Notes under the pieces: model-generated
Databases searched by the model: none
Told to the model about the DNA's origin: nothing
The model's input: only the letters and a program-made list of their open reading frames with translations
Source of the DNA: Pyrenochaeta sp. MPI-SDFR-AT-0127
Lineage: Eukaryota; Ascomycota; Dothideomycetes; Pleosporales; Cucurbitariaceae
NCBI GenBank assembly: GCA_020747015.1
Contig: JAGTJM010000035.1
Location: forward strand, 62,001 to 126,000
DNA: 64,000 nt
Direction: 5' to 3'
Part shown: piece after piece, positions 1 to 12,003 of the stretch
How the letters are laid out: each line of letters opens with the position of its first letter
How positions within the stretch are numbered: the first letter of the stretch is position 1
Made by a program: the position numbers and the translations under genes

Positions 1-3000
1 AAGCCGAGCAGCCACACAGCTCATTCACTCCTGACCTTGATACTCCGTCAGATGTCTTTTCCGAGCCTCCTACAACTGATGTGTCCCCCAGACCGCCTTA
101 TTCAAGGAGGGGCGACTCTTCCTCGAACTATAGGCGCGAACCGTCTCCTATAGTGGACCGCTCGCGGAAAGGTGCGTACATCAGTTTTGATCATGTCTGC
201 ATTTTGCTCACCATCGTTATATAGACAATACTACTCTTCCTGCCACCACGTACAGCAAGGAGAGCACCCACGTAGAAACCTCAGACGCCGCCGATGACAG
301 TATCCTACTCCCATTCGCCCTTGATCCTAATCCTGCTCCAGGCCCCTCACCGCTGGGCAGACCGATTAGTAGATATAACGACCGTACAATGGGAGCCAAT
401 CAAGCACCAAGCGGTGATGTAAAGAGCGCACGCGATTACTTCAACAGGCCTTCCGGAGACCACAGAGAGATATTGAAGGAGAATGGCCCTCGGTCTGCCT
501 CGAACGAACGACGTCCACCACCCCCACCCAGTCCACACATTGCCTTTCAGGAAAAGGGCAGGCAGCCATCGGAAACGCTCGTGGACACGCTAAAGAAGAG
601 GAAAGATGGCACCAGCGACTCCCCTGCTGTTGAGCAGCGGACTCGAAGTCAGCATGCCTCGCCAGCCCCCTCCTCGGCAACGGAGCCGTTCAAGCTGCAG
701 GAGGTACCGAAGAACAAAAAGGCAGAAGCCAAGCGCAAAGATTCAGATTCCAAGACACCCCCACAACAACAGCTCAATTCTCCTGGGGACATGTCGGCGA
801 GGTTGAGTCGTCCTCTTGTTGAGCCCACTTTCACGTCTTCTCCACCCGCTGGTGCACAAGACTCTCCCGAAACGTCCGGCTCATCGTTCAGCTCTAATCA
901 ACGAGTCGAACGCCCAGCTCGGGGAGACTCACTCAATCCCTCGTCATTGAAACCTTCCGCTTCCATCTCAAAGAGTGAAAGGCCTATACCGTCGCCCACG
1001 ACACCGACAGTCAGTCATCCTGAGCGCAAATCGTCTACAACTGCAGCAGCAGCACAGCTTAATGCAGGCCTGGGAATCACTAGCCCTGTAGACTCACCAG
1101 CTACTAAACCCTTCTCAGACGTCCCTGTTCCTCCAGCTCGCTCTGCGGGCAGACTCCCACCGGCTTCTGCCGACACGTTCACTTCCCCACGAGCGCCGCC
1201 GCCGCCACCACCACCACCAGCTTCCCAGTCACACAAAACTAGCGAATCAACAAGCAGTCTTCAGACCGACGCCTCGCGCGATGCCTTTCCCCCAGGTGGC
1301 CTTCCTCGGTACAGTCATCAAGGCGACTTTTCAATGGACGAGGATTTTGCGCGACTGCTTGGCAACCAAGAGCGAGAAGAAAGAGAGACCGGAGTTTTCA
1401 GAAGGGTCTCAAATGCTGTTTCTAAGCATGGCCGTAGCTTTAGTGATCGTGGCTCGGTGACCTCGCGAGGCCACAAGAAGTGGCCAACGAACGGCTCAAT
1501 CGAAATAAGTAGCCCTACAGTAGCTTCGCCCGACACAAAAGAGGAGAGTGTTAATCTACGTAACGAGCTGCGCCGCGCACAACAGCGAATTGCAGAACTC
1601 GAGGCTGAAAAGAACGGACTCCAAGAGTCCATGCACAGCGCTGCTGACATTAGACAAGCAAATACTGTCTTGAGAGAGAAACGTAACACCATGGCTGTCT
1701 TGGACACCCAGCGTGAGATGGTTATACGTGAGTTGGAGATTATGACTGAACACCTCAAGCGTGCCAAGGATAGCAATGGTTCCATGGACATTAACCAGCT
1801 CAAATCAGAGATTCTGCGAGACTTTGCCCAGTCTTTGCACAAACTCAAAGACCAATTGGGCACCCAGATCGAGGATCTTATTTCAAAGAGGGCCGAATTG
1901 ACTGATGAAATATCCAACCTTATTCAGATGAAGGACAAGGGGTTCCAAGAATACGAGTCCCTCACAGCAGCCAACACGCGTTTGTCTGCCACGAATCGGG
2001 AGCTTGTGGACAGCATACAAAAGACGTTCCAGAACAATAAGAAAAGTGCACCGAACTTTGACGCTTCAGCAAACGGATTGGGAATCTACAACACACAACA
2101 CAAGGGAGGCAAATCAGATGTTTCTGTTGATGCACCACACCTGCCCCATGAACATTCTTACGCCAATCTCCACGATGCCGATAGTGAAATGACCCTTGCC
2201 CAGCCACAGGTTGTTAATATACGTAAGACTGGAAAGCCAACGAAGTTCTCAACTTGGAAAAAAGGCGGCCAGGCCATCACAAAAAATGTCACCAAGGGCT
2301 TCAAAGGAGCCTTTGGATCAGAGGCAAAACAGGAGGACTACAACATCAGGGTTATTGGAACACCATACGGCTCTGTACATACTCAGCCTGATCTTGCATC
2401 AATGTCTAGCTCTATCAAGAGCAAGGAGCAAGAGCAAGGAACACCGAAAGGCTGGTTTACCAACAAACCCGGAGGTACTAAACAGCAACAGCACGATCGG
2501 TTCAAGACAATGCAGCTCGGCAATAGTAGCACCAACTTGGTTGCTGATGCTAAGACCGTCCTTTTTGGTTCAGACCTGACGGCTCGATGTGAATTCGAGA
2601 AGCAGATGATTCCACGTATTGTCAGCCGATGCATTGAGGAGGTCGAATTGCGGGGCATGGACGTTGAGGGCATCTACCGCAAGAGTGGAGGCACATCGCA
2701 AGTTAATCAAGTCCGTAGCGGCTTCGAGACAGACAATGAGCACGACATATCAGACCCTGATTTGGACATCCATGCAGTTACATCTGCATTGAAGAACTAC
2801 TTCCGTAGGCTCCCAGTACCATTGATTACGTTCGATGTGTATGATCAGTTCTTGGACGCGGGCAGTAAGTGCATACTCTTCATGAGAAATAGTCGATACT
2901 GACGGCTCCTAGACCTCGAAGATCACGAGGCGAAATCGAAAGCTCTATTCGCTGCTCTCAACGAGATTCCAAAGGCTCACCGTGACACCCTCCAGTTCCT

Positions 3001-3243
3001 GGTGTTCCACTTGTCGAGAGTCATACAACATGCCAGCGAGAACTTGGTGAGTGTCCTTAAAGAGCTTTGTTTTCGAAGTAACTAACTTGCCACCAGATGA
3101 CACCACTTAATCTTGCCGTTGTCTTTGCCCCAACTATCATGCGACCCATGGACATTCAACGAGAGCTTACCGATGTTCAACAGCAACGCGTTGCCGTTCA
3201 AGCCCTTCTCGAGAATTACAAGACTGTGTTTGGTGAAGATTAG
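1..3243 (+). CDS. Rho GTPase-activating protein, Rga1-like (5' end outside window)
   Basis: This protein should stimulate GTP hydrolysis by a Rho/Cdc42-type GTPase and so control polarity. Visible exons are 1-171, 225-2864, 2913-3046 and 3097-3243, with short GT..AG introns and matching phases, giving about 1029 visible residues. The first two thirds are Ser/Pro-rich and disordered, with a poly-Pro run near 1195-1220. A coiled coil is encoded at about 1540-2030. The C-terminal RhoGAP domain (about 2560-3240) carries the GIYRK motif, whose arginine finger is the codon at 2678-2680, and the downstream LNLAVVFAPT motif. Fungal proteins with this coiled coil plus C-terminal RhoGAP normally begin with two LIM domains; these would lie upstream of the window, so LIM content is inferred. 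RhoGAP identity is very secure, the exact paralogue less so. Confidence 0.9.
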
Positions 3244-4147
3244 ATCAGCAGCCTTCTCATAGGCAGTATGTTTATTTCTATATCTTCTAGATCCAAGGTA
3301 TCCAGCCTGCTCAATGTGCGAAATTTGCCAGCCTCTGCGCGATCACGTCCCTCATATTAACCACAATGATGGGATACCACCACCAGAGACTCGTCCGATG
3401 TTTTTACAGTGTGGCTCCGGACTGTGTTGTTGGTGCCGGGTCATTGAGAGGTTGATTCGACTACAGAGGGAGCAAGCTTATTCAGGCGCGCAACCATGAG
3501 CAAGCATGCCGCATCATTCGTGCTCATTGTTGTAAACTGCGACCTTCGACACTCTGTGCCTCTCGAGTAGGGGGACCTTGTTGGTGAATTACAGGCCCTA
3601 AGTCTGGCTTGACCGTCTTGTACCATACAACTTTCCCTCCAGCTCTGGATGTTGTTCGTCCCAGGAGTGTCAGGCGTATATGGATGGGATTGCAAGCAGT
3701 TATGATACCCTTGAGGGTTTGTCTTCAACTTGCTCACTTGAGCTTTGATTGTGTGTAATAGCTGCGAGGAGAGCATGAAGACTAGATTTAAACTCTTTTG
3801 GAACATTGAAGTCATGCATAAATTTCAATGTGTTTTGAAACCTCGGCACATCCATTCTCGAGTGATGTTCGCTATTCTGTTCCTATCCTTGGCAGCTGTG
3901 CATTTGGTTTTTGCACGCGCCAAAGCGCTCACAATGACGTAGTCACTAACCGCTAAGCGAACGGGCATGTGAGGGAGCCGGTTTCGCGTCCCCCGGCTTC
4001 ACACGATCGCCCTTTAACTACCAGAGCTCCCCAATATCCATCCACAGATCTGCATCTTACGCGTAATTCAGCCATCCATCATCCTTCGTGCCTTTAAGTA
4101 GAGAACCTTGCAAGCTCGCCTCTCGACTACCAAGCTACATAGTCATC
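3244..4147. other. Intergenic: RhoGAP 3' flank and OM14 promoter
   Basis: About 0.9 kb without a credible gene. Short open frames at 3314-3499, 3441-3815 and 3745-3942 have no recognisable protein character. A CT-rich stretch just before 4148 fits a fungal promoter or leader. Confidence 0.6.
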
Positions 4148-4908
4148 ATGTCGTACGCTGATATCGCCGCTAAAGGCCCCAAGCAGAGCCCTGAGGAAGT
4201 GAGTTTCTGAAAGTAGGATAAGAAGCCAGCTCAAGCTAATAGTAATGTAGGCGTAAGTTATTTTTCGACCTCTCCTGAACTGTTGTCGCCACAGCAGCTT
4301 GTGCGCAGTCATATTCACATCCTGCCCAAGCACACGACACACCGGGTCACAAGCTCGCAATCCTTTATAGAAAAGCAAGAAGACTATAGGTGATCATGCA
4401 CTAACTTCAGATTACAGTCGCGCTCCTGCGCCCGTAGAGGTGGAGCACTCTGACGACAGCGTACATTCTCTCGTCGACGTTGACAGCCCACACATCTCCT
4501 CTGTTCCTTCCGACTTTGAGTCCCAGTCCATCAAGACTGAGACGCAAGCTGAACGCATTCAGCGCGAGGAAGAGATTAAGCAGCAGGCCAAAGAGTTGAA
4601 GGAGAAGGCAGCTTCAAAGGCAGCAAGCGCCAAGGAGAAGGCACGAAAGAACGCCGATAACCCGGTCGTAATCAGCAATGCGATCGGCCTCGCCCTTGTT
4701 GGTAGCATCCTTGGAATCGGCGCATACAGGAAGTATGCACGCGGAGAGCTGACCGGCAAGGTTGTAGCGGCTTGGGCCGGTGTTGTTGGGCTGTTCGCGG
4801 TCGGTGATTACTACGTCAGCCAGTAAGTTGATGCTCGAGCTATTCCCAAATGTCCACTGTACTAACACGGTTTTTAGGTACTTTTTCAAGCGCAACCCAC
4901 CTAAATAG
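4148..4908 (+). CDS. Mitochondrial outer-membrane protein, OM14 C-terminal-domain family
   Basis: A small tail-anchored-type protein of about 162 residues belonging to the fungal OM14-like family. In yeast Om14 acts on the mitochondrial outer membrane in metabolite passage and ribosome docking; that role is transferred by family only. The exons I infer are 4148-4198, a 2-nt exon 4251-4252 (GC), 4418-4822 and 4878-4908. The N-terminus MSYADIAAKGPKQSPEE and the following ARAPAPVE, read across the 2-nt exon, match the family pattern as I remember it. A charged Glu/Lys/Ala-rich helix leads to two hydrophobic segments (around GLALVGSILGIGAY and VVAAWAGVVGLFAV), and the last exon adds YFFKRNPPK. 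All introns are GT..AG. If the micro-exon is wrong, the nearest alternative joins a weaker donor at 4203 to an acceptor at 4410 and gives EEVNYSRAP. Confidence 0.8.
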
Positions 4909-5436
4909 ATGATGTCCTAGTTCTTGGACGTTTTCTTCCGATTCGCTTCTCAACTCCTCTCGAACGTCTCCGTGATAGCTACCCAATAGGCCTTGCATTT
5001 TCTTGGTCTCTGTGATGTGGGCCATCTTGTATGATTTCCGATGGTGGTGCTACAACAAGCGTGGGGGTTTCCAACTCGATTCAGGTCTTGGAGTCGGTCG
5101 CTTTGGCAGGTCCATGTCTGTATATATGAGGTTCATGTTGCAATAATACCCCTTCCAATGTCGCGTCTAGATTGACAACCTGCTTTATATCCACGTTTTG
5201 ATCAGATTGTGACTTCTCATAGCTGTAAGTATTTTCCAGGATATTGCAAAGCTTCTCCCCGGATGCAGCAGCCACAATGGTTCCAACACGTGATCGCGCT
5301 CATCCCTGTTCTTTCCGCTTAGAAATGCAGGTCCCGACGTCCCGACCGAGCATCGCTAGCAACTTTTGACATCACCTCTCTGACGCACGTCACGCCCTTC
5401 TTTTCTGCCTTTTTCATTTCATTATTTATTTAAATC
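4909..5436. other. Intergenic: OM14 3' flank and MIA40 promoter
   Basis: About 530 bp with no gene. The last 40 bases before the MIA40 start are T-rich with an A/T-rich core (TTATTTATTTAAAT), as in many fungal promoters and leaders. Confidence 0.6.
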
Positions 5437-6593
5437 ATGTTTCGGGTCGCTCCCCGATTAATTGCGCGTCCTGCGGCAATCCGCGCATTCCCGCGAGTGG
5501 TCGCCGCGCCAGCAAGACGGACCATCAGCACAGCTCCTCCGTCGCAAAAGTCAAGAAGCTGGAAGAGCTTGGTTGCGCGATTGGGTCTCGCAGGTGCTGT
5601 AATATACTACTACAACACGACAGATGTGTTTGTAGGGGAAGCAAGACGTAAGTTTGGACTATAAGGCCATGAAGCTGGCGATGAGATTCGGTTGTTGATG
5701 AAAACTTCTAGAGCCTGTACAGCCTCTCCCCGAGACCGAAGTTGAATCCGAAAATCTTCCTACCATTGAGACTCTCTCCGAAGAGCGCCAGCGACGAAAA
5801 GCAGTGCAGGCGCAACTCGATGCGCAGAAGCAAAAACAGCAAGAAGAAGCGGACAAGGCTCAGCAGAACCCTGCTGCAAATGGCGCTGAAGGTGGTTTAG
5901 AGGGTCTGGAGCAAGAGGCGGATCAGCAAGGCGCGTTCAACCCGGAGACTGGCGAGATCAACTGGGATTGCCCATGTCTGGGTGGTATGGCCGATGGACC
6001 GTGTGGCGAGGATTTCAAGGCGGCGTTTAGCTGCTTTGTTTTCTCAGAAGAGGAGCCAAAGGGCATGGATTGCATTGATAAGTTCAAGTACGTCTATGTC
6101 AACCAACTTGAGGATTCATAGGGCATCGAGAGATGGGCAAGTCTTAGTTTGGACCATTGCTAACTGGAGAATCAGGGACATGCAAAACTGCTTCCGCCAA
6201 TACCCTGAAGTCTACGGCTCGGAGCTCGATTCTGACGCTGATGACGAGGATGATCTTACTGCTGACGCTGTTCCTGTCTCGGATTCTTCATCACCGGCAA
6301 CCGCAACTACCTCGTCTGACGCACAATCTGCACCATCTTCAACGTCGAGTCCTGAATCCAACACCGCAGGCAAAGCCCAGCTCTCTGGAGACTCAGGCTC
6401 GAGGACCAGTCTTCCACATACCGACCTTGTTCCAAATAACTACAAACCAGATTCAAAAAGCACTGCTGAAGCTGGAGATGGCGAGTCCGCACAGACTAGC
6501 AATCCTCAGCTAGCCAGTGAGAGGGAAGGCGTTGTACCGAAGTCGGCTTTTGACACGAGGAATGCGAATGCGGAGGTTACAGAGAAGCAGTAA
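5437..6593 (+). CDS. MIA40: Mitochondrial intermembrane-space import and assembly protein 40
   Basis: Mia40 is the oxidoreductase that traps cysteine-rich proteins in the intermembrane space by forming disulfides, working with Erv1. Exons are 5437-5647, 5712-6087 and 6176-6593, giving about 334 residues. The N-terminus is Arg/Ala-rich (a matrix-targeting presequence) and is followed by one hydrophobic anchor around residues 48-62. The catalytic CPC lies at about residues 157-159. Two CX9C motifs follow: CGEDFKAAFSC, and CIDKFKDMQNC, which is completed across the second intron. The C-terminal tail of more than 100 residues is acidic and Ser/Thr-rich, longer than in yeast but usual in filamentous fungi. 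The twin CX9C only appears with this splicing, which supports the intron call at 6088-6175. Confidence 0.95.
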
Positions 6594-7321
6594 GAGTGCT
6601 CCTACCCTGGAGCGAATTGCCACGATACAACAAGGATTATGTGTTCAAGAACAGAAAGTCTGGTGGAACGAGGCCTTGCATTGTACAGTATTGCAAAGAG
6701 AAAAGCAAGCCTGTAGACGGAGCATTTGGGTGCATATAGGCCGGTTTAGTCTCTCCTAATGTACTTTTGCCATGTACAAGAACACACACATTCAACGCGT
6801 ACGCACAAATCATGTATTCCAGTTTTAAAAACCACCACGTGATGTTGGAAGAATGAAGGTTAAACATGCAAATTGTTCTCATATTGGTAATTGTAGGAAA
6901 CTACTATACAGCAGAGGGCTCGACGAGTCAGCGCACATTTCAAGCTAAACCCCCGAGATCTGCTACCATAAAAACAATAAAACATAATAGTCGAGCCTAG
7001 TTTATCTTGAGTTTCCAGTGGGGAAAAATAAATAAAGGGAAAATGCCACAAAAGATACTGCCGCAACCGAGAAGTTTTGTTTTGGGGAGGGGTTATAACA
7101 AAACTTCTTCTGATATAGGAAAGCCTGTTACACACGCCAGAAACACCGACCCAAATTTCCAATTCCAGCGTTCAGGACATGTTACATGTATTGTCCCTGC
7201 GGCGGTAGGGTTGCAAGCGGGACCAATCCGGCCATGTGCATCTGCAAGCATAGGGCGGGTATTTTCCACTCAGACTCCGGATCTCCCAAGGGTATAGGGA
7301 AAAAGGGAATCTTGGAGGTTT
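6594..7321. other. Intergenic between convergent MIA40 and RSC8-like genes
   Basis: About 0.73 kb holding the two 3' ends. Short open frames on both strands (6637-6882, 6860-7162, 7007-7297) overlap one another and none looks like a protein. A/T-rich stretches near 6840-6900 and 6970-7030 probably carry polyadenylation signals. Confidence 0.6.
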
Positions 7322-9621
7322 CTAAATTTCCAATTTGCCGTAGCCCTCACCACCTTCGGCGATGGGTTGAGCAGCGGCATCGCTGCCATCCCGCTGCACG
7401 CCGCTGATGTTCTCTTCGCCCTTGCCTACACCGAACATCCGCATGGCTTCTGTAAGCGCCTGCACAGCATCTTCATTGCTCAGACTGCCCGGCAGACCCT
7501 GACCACCGAGATTGCTGCTGATTTTCTTGGTAGCCTCCTCAAGCTGGCGGACCCTGCGCTGGAAATTCAGTCGATCCATGAACAGCTGCTGACGGCGCCG
7601 TTGTAAATCGCGTCGCTCTGCGGAGAGAAGCTTCTCAAAGTCGTTGAAGTGCGCGAGTTTGAGTTGCAGTTTCTGGAGTTGAAGATTCACAGAGCCGGAA
7701 ACAAGGCGTGTGATGTGTCTCTCTTCGTGAGAGGCCAGAGCCGTGGAACGTGCTGCACTGAGAGCAAAGGGGAGGGTCACTAGAGGATTGCTGTCGTTTG
7801 ACGACGAAGTAGAGTCCTTGGTTACTAGAGCGGTAGAGTCGTCCTGAGCAGCGTCAACGTCCATAGCGTCTCCACCCTCAGGCTTGATGTCCGTAGCAGG
7901 TGTAGACTTCTCGCCTTCCTTCTCTTTGCCCTTTTCTGAGGGTGCAGTAGGAGCCTTGTTGATCTTGTCTTGCAGAATACGCTTCATTTCGCCAACGCTA
8001 CGCCCGGAAGCTACGGCTGCCTCGGTAACATTTGCTGGAGCAAGGCCAGCAAGGAAGCTTACTACGCTCAAGATAGGGTTATCTGCGTGGTGAATGGGTA
8101 CACGGCCTTCACTGAGGTACTCCAAATCGCGGAGAAACTTCGCTGATGGAGCTGCAGATTGTGTCTCGGGTAGATCTGCCTCAATGTACTTGTCTTCAAT
8201 CTCAAGCTGTAAGAACTTCATCACGCACTGCTCACGCGTCTTTGTTTGGACATGATCTGCGACTCGATTCCAGTCATCATCGAATTCCTCCAAGCCCTCG
8301 AGCAGCAAAAGAGTCTCCTCTTCTGTCCACTTCTCAACGGCCTCGGCTACTGCTGAGGATTCAGGGTTCGAGATCTTGGTGAAGTCCGCGGACGATGTGC
8401 CGGAAGGAAAGTTACCTTCCACGAAACACCTAGGGCAAAGGTCACGCTTCAGGCCGCCAACGCTCTTCGTTTGTCCTGGTTGCTCAGATGGCTTAGTCTC
8501 GTGGAAGTGAACGCGAGTGCATTCGACGCCGCAGCTGAAGCAGTTAATCACTTTAAGTGGTTCCTTTGCCGCGGCCTCGAGGTCCTTGACATCCGCTGAG
8601 CCACCATTAGTAGCGCCTTCACCATTGGCAGTCTTGTCCTTTGGTTCTGCAGATGCCTCCTTGCCGTTCGCTTCGTAGATGTTGCGTCCAGCTAATGATT
8701 TGGTTTCGCTCTTGGCGGTCGGTTGTTGGCTCGCGGCACGGTCGGTGGCAGCATTTTGCTTTCCATCCGTAACTTTTGATCCAGGTCCAGGCTGGAAGGG
8801 TTGTAGTCCTCTGGGAGTATCTACGGTGACGCGGAAGTGGCCGGTGAAGGGCGGGCCAATGTTTGATGGGCGCTCTTGGGGGTCGACCTGTGTTAGTTGT
8901 CAGCGCGTCTCTTTTGCAGACTTGAAGTTTAGCGTACCTGGTAGTTGATGAGACCCCATTGCTCGAGGAATGCATGCACGCGCATAATTGCGCACACATC
9001 TCCAGCAAGATTTCTTCGGCAGGCGGTGACGGTGAGATACTCGGACGGGTTGAGGCGGTACGTGTTGATCATGAAATCTCGATAATCACGGTACACAGCG
9101 GGCGTCTTGCTGCGATTGCGTCCGTTGAAGAACTCTGGGAGGGCCTTGCGCTCGCGGTAGTCAATGTATCGCATGTCGAACCATGTCGCGTAGCTGGGGA
9201 TGATGGTCGCATAAGTCTGAGCGACAAAATGTGAGCGCGCAGCAGACTGGAGGTCTGCTTTCGCTTGTGCCTCGGGGTCTGCAGCCTCAGCAGGCTCGCC
9301 CTCCTTCTCCTTCTTCGCATCGTCAACGCCGCCCATTTCCTCGTCTTCCTGGCCGTCGGCATCTTCGGCATCAGGTCGCGGGCCGTCGGGCGCATCGAGA
9401 GGGTTGTCTGCTACGGCAGCAGGTGTGGCTGTGGAGGGCTCGTGTGAAGACTCCTTGATCGCAGGGTCCTCTAGCATGCTGGTGTCTATGAAGTCGTTCA
9501 GTAAGTCTTCATCTGCCGGTCGCGAGGCCATGGATGCATCCAGGGACGCAGCCATGGACGCGACTATGATCTCCTCCAGACTGGGCAGCCCGCCAGCATC
9601 GCTGAAGTCGGGGTACTCCAT
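7322..9621 (-). CDS. SWIRM/SANT chromatin-remodelling subunit, RSC8/SWI3-like
   Basis: A core scaffold subunit of SWI/SNF- or RSC-type nucleosome remodelling complexes, acting in the nucleus. Supported exons are 9621-8938 and 8887-7322, separated by a 50-nt intron, giving 749 residues from the ATG at 9621. The SWIRM domain is at about residues 133-225 (IIPSYATWFDMRYIDYRERK through FLEQWGLINYQ). A Cys-rich ZZ-like segment (CFSCGVEC, then LCPRCF) follows near 342-370, then a SANT domain around 412-455 (KWTEEETLLLLEGLEEF) and a Leu/Gln/Arg-rich coiled coil near the end. The true start is unresolved: a coding-looking peptide starting MADDATASTSAQSP from an ATG at 9767 ends at a good GTATGT donor at 9679, but no AG restores the frame. 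See findings. Confidence 0.9.
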
Positions 9622-9767
9622 GGCGTTGACGCGGTGGAGGCGGCGGCGGTGCGAGGGGAATCGTGTCCATGAGACATACCTTGATCGAGCGCATTGATGT
9701 CTGTAGCACCTTCTCCAACAAGCATTGGGCTCTGCGCGGACGTGCTTGCGGTCGCGTCGTCGGCCAT

Positions 9768-10240
9768 AGCTTGGACGCTGCTGAAGAAAGTCTTGCGATG
9801 CGGTCGGGGGCTGGCAGGCGGTATGGGGGTCACTGGGATGGGGAGCACGCTGGGGCGCAAATAGCAGGTGGAATTGCGCGATCACGAGTGGGCGGCGCCG
9901 AGATGTCGCAGTGGTGGACGCAGCAAATGAACGTGGGGATGAGGGGGAAATGCGATGGCTCGTCGTCGCGTCTGAAGTTCGCGATGCTCACGGCCGCCCA
10001 GCCCAGAGCAAAAGTCCGCTAAGGAGCAGCCGCACGTGATCAACACTGCAGCCCTGCTCCATATCACAAGCAAAGGCTAGCGCCGGATATCCAGCCTGGC
10101 CAAACCGAGGTCATCGATCTCCGCGTCCCGTGGGTGTCGTTTTGTCGTTTTGCTCCATTGCTGCGTGAAGAAGCATTCTCACACCCCAAAGGATTTTCGA
10201 ACGTCTTCCCTCTGGACTTTCGGTCTCGGTCCCATTCACC
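9768..10240. promoter_or_regulatory. Divergent promoter between RSC8-like and ETF-alpha genes
   Basis: About 470 bp separate two genes read in opposite directions, so both promoters must lie here. The stretch is GC-rich on the RSC8-like side. I recognise no specific factor site. Overlapping open frames are not credible as genes. Confidence 0.5.
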
Positions 10241-11396
10241 ATGTTCCCCGCCGCTCGCAGCTCGGTCCTCCGAACTGCTCGGACACAGCTTCGACAGTCG
10301 CAACCCATTGCCGTCCCACAGTACTCTGCCTTTGCGCGGTTAGCATCCACCCTCGCCGTCCTCGAGCAAAAAGATGGAAAGCTCAACCCCTCGTCACTGT
10401 CAGCCATCACAGCAGGAACGAAGCTTGGGGGCTCAATAACGGCTTTCATCGCTGGAAGTGGGGTCAAGTCGGTCGCAGACGAGGCAGCAAAGGCAAAGGG
10501 CATTGAGAAGATAATATATGTCGACAGTGCAGCATACGATAAGGTCAGTCAGTAGCATGCTAGGAGACATCAGTTCCAAATGCTCATGTCTTGTAGGGTC
10601 TTCCTGAGAATTATGCGCCATTGTTGGTCGAAAACATTAAGAAGGGTGGATACACACATGTCGTTGCCGGACACTCCGCTTTTGGGAAGAACATTATGCC
10701 CCGCGTTGCAGCACTATTGGACTCTCAGCAGATCTCTGATATCACTGGCATCGAGGGCGAGGACAGTAAGTGGGGTTGACGAGCAGCGTCCTTGAGCAAC
10801 GCTGACAGATCCCGATAGCATTCATTCGCCCCATCTACGCAGGCAATGCCATTCTTACCGTCCAATCGTCTGATAGCACCAAGGTCATAACTGTTCGAGG
10901 CACCGCATTCCCTGCGCCAGAGACAGAAGGTGGATCCGCCTCCGTAGAAGAGGGCGTTGACCCCAAGTCTGAAGCGCAAACAGAATGGCTCTCCGAAGAT
11001 CTTGCCAAGTCTGACCGCCCCGATCTCGGTTCCGCAGAAAAGGTCGTATCAGGAGGGCGAGGCCTGAAGTCAAAGGAGGAATTCGACAGGCTGATGCCTC
11101 CCCTAGCTGATGCGCTGGGTGCTGCTATCGGTGCCTCAAGAGCAGCTGTTGATAGTGGATTTGCGGACAACAGCTTGCAAGTGGGACAAACTGGCAAGAA
11201 CGTTGCACCTCAATTGTACCTCTGCGCTGGTATTTCTGGCGCGATCCAACATTTGGCAGGCATGAAGGACAGCAAAGTGATTGCGGCAATCAACAAGGAC
11301 CCTGAGGCTCCCATCTTCCAGGTCGCAGATGTTGGCCTAGTGGGTGATTTATTCGACAAGGTACCAGAGCTGACTGAAAAGCTCAAGTCCCAGTAG
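10241..11396 (+). CDS. Electron transfer flavoprotein alpha subunit, mitochondrial
   Basis: ETF alpha pairs with ETF beta, carries FAD, and passes electrons from acyl-CoA dehydrogenases to ETF-ubiquinone oxidoreductase in the mitochondrial matrix. Exons are 10241-10543, 10597-10765 and 10819-11396, with phases that match and a product of 349 residues. The N-terminus (MFPAARSSVLRTARTQLR) is a typical matrix presequence. The N-terminal ETF fold contains YTHVVAGHSAFGKNIMPRVAA. The C-terminal FAD-binding domain contains the RGLKSKEEF segment, GASRAAVDSGF, VGQTGKNVAPQLYLCAGISG and the closing AINKDPEAPIFQVADVGLVGD. Size and motif order are those of a complete, functional ETFA. The second intron uses the AG at 10817-10818, because the earlier AG near 10808 would break the frame. 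Confidence 0.96.
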
Positions 11397-12003
11397 ACTT
11401 TGGAAGCGTCATTGATACCTATCATCTGTATATACTTGCGCATGTAAAAGATCAAAAGACCCCAATAGCAACTATGAGTCCAATCTAAGAGCCTTGAACA
11501 CATTTAACAATCGCAAAGCACGCTCTCATAATTACAAGAGTTCGTCCAAGGACCACCAAACTTGGCTCCAGAAGCTTGGCACTCGTCAACGGCTGATCGC
11601 TGTTAGCATCATGCAAGATCTCGTTGCCCAACCGAAAGTCCCGCAGCCACATGCGACGCTGAGACACCGTGAACATTATGCAAAAAGCTAAATGCATCAT
11701 GGATGCCTTCCCGCTCCAACTGCTCGCACCTTCCCTACTCCCCACTCAACCCTGGCATCTCTATCCTTTGACCGCACTCTTTACCATTCCGCTTCTGTCT
11801 TAGCGCCGCTTGCTCAGCATCTATAACCCTTCGGGGCACCCTGAAAGGCGTTCAACCCCGTCGAAAACGCTTGACTGTGCACCTGATACATGTGCCTCGA
11901 GCTCCTGACTTCAGCCCCTCTTGACCTCTTGATGCCGAAGTTGGACTGCAGGTCCTCGTGACACTAAACTCAACGAAATGGTCGGGCCTGCATGTAGCTC
12001 CGC
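11397..12003. other. Intergenic: ETF-alpha 3' flank and K+ channel promoter
   Basis: About 0.6 kb without a credible gene; open frames at 11485-11745 and 11494-11691 overlap on opposite strands and look like noise. Confidence 0.6.

Noticed and set aside
1318..1917. 199-codon minus-strand frame
   Set aside because: Antisense to the coiled-coil part of the RhoGAP gene; Ser/Leu/Arg-rich shadow with no domain.
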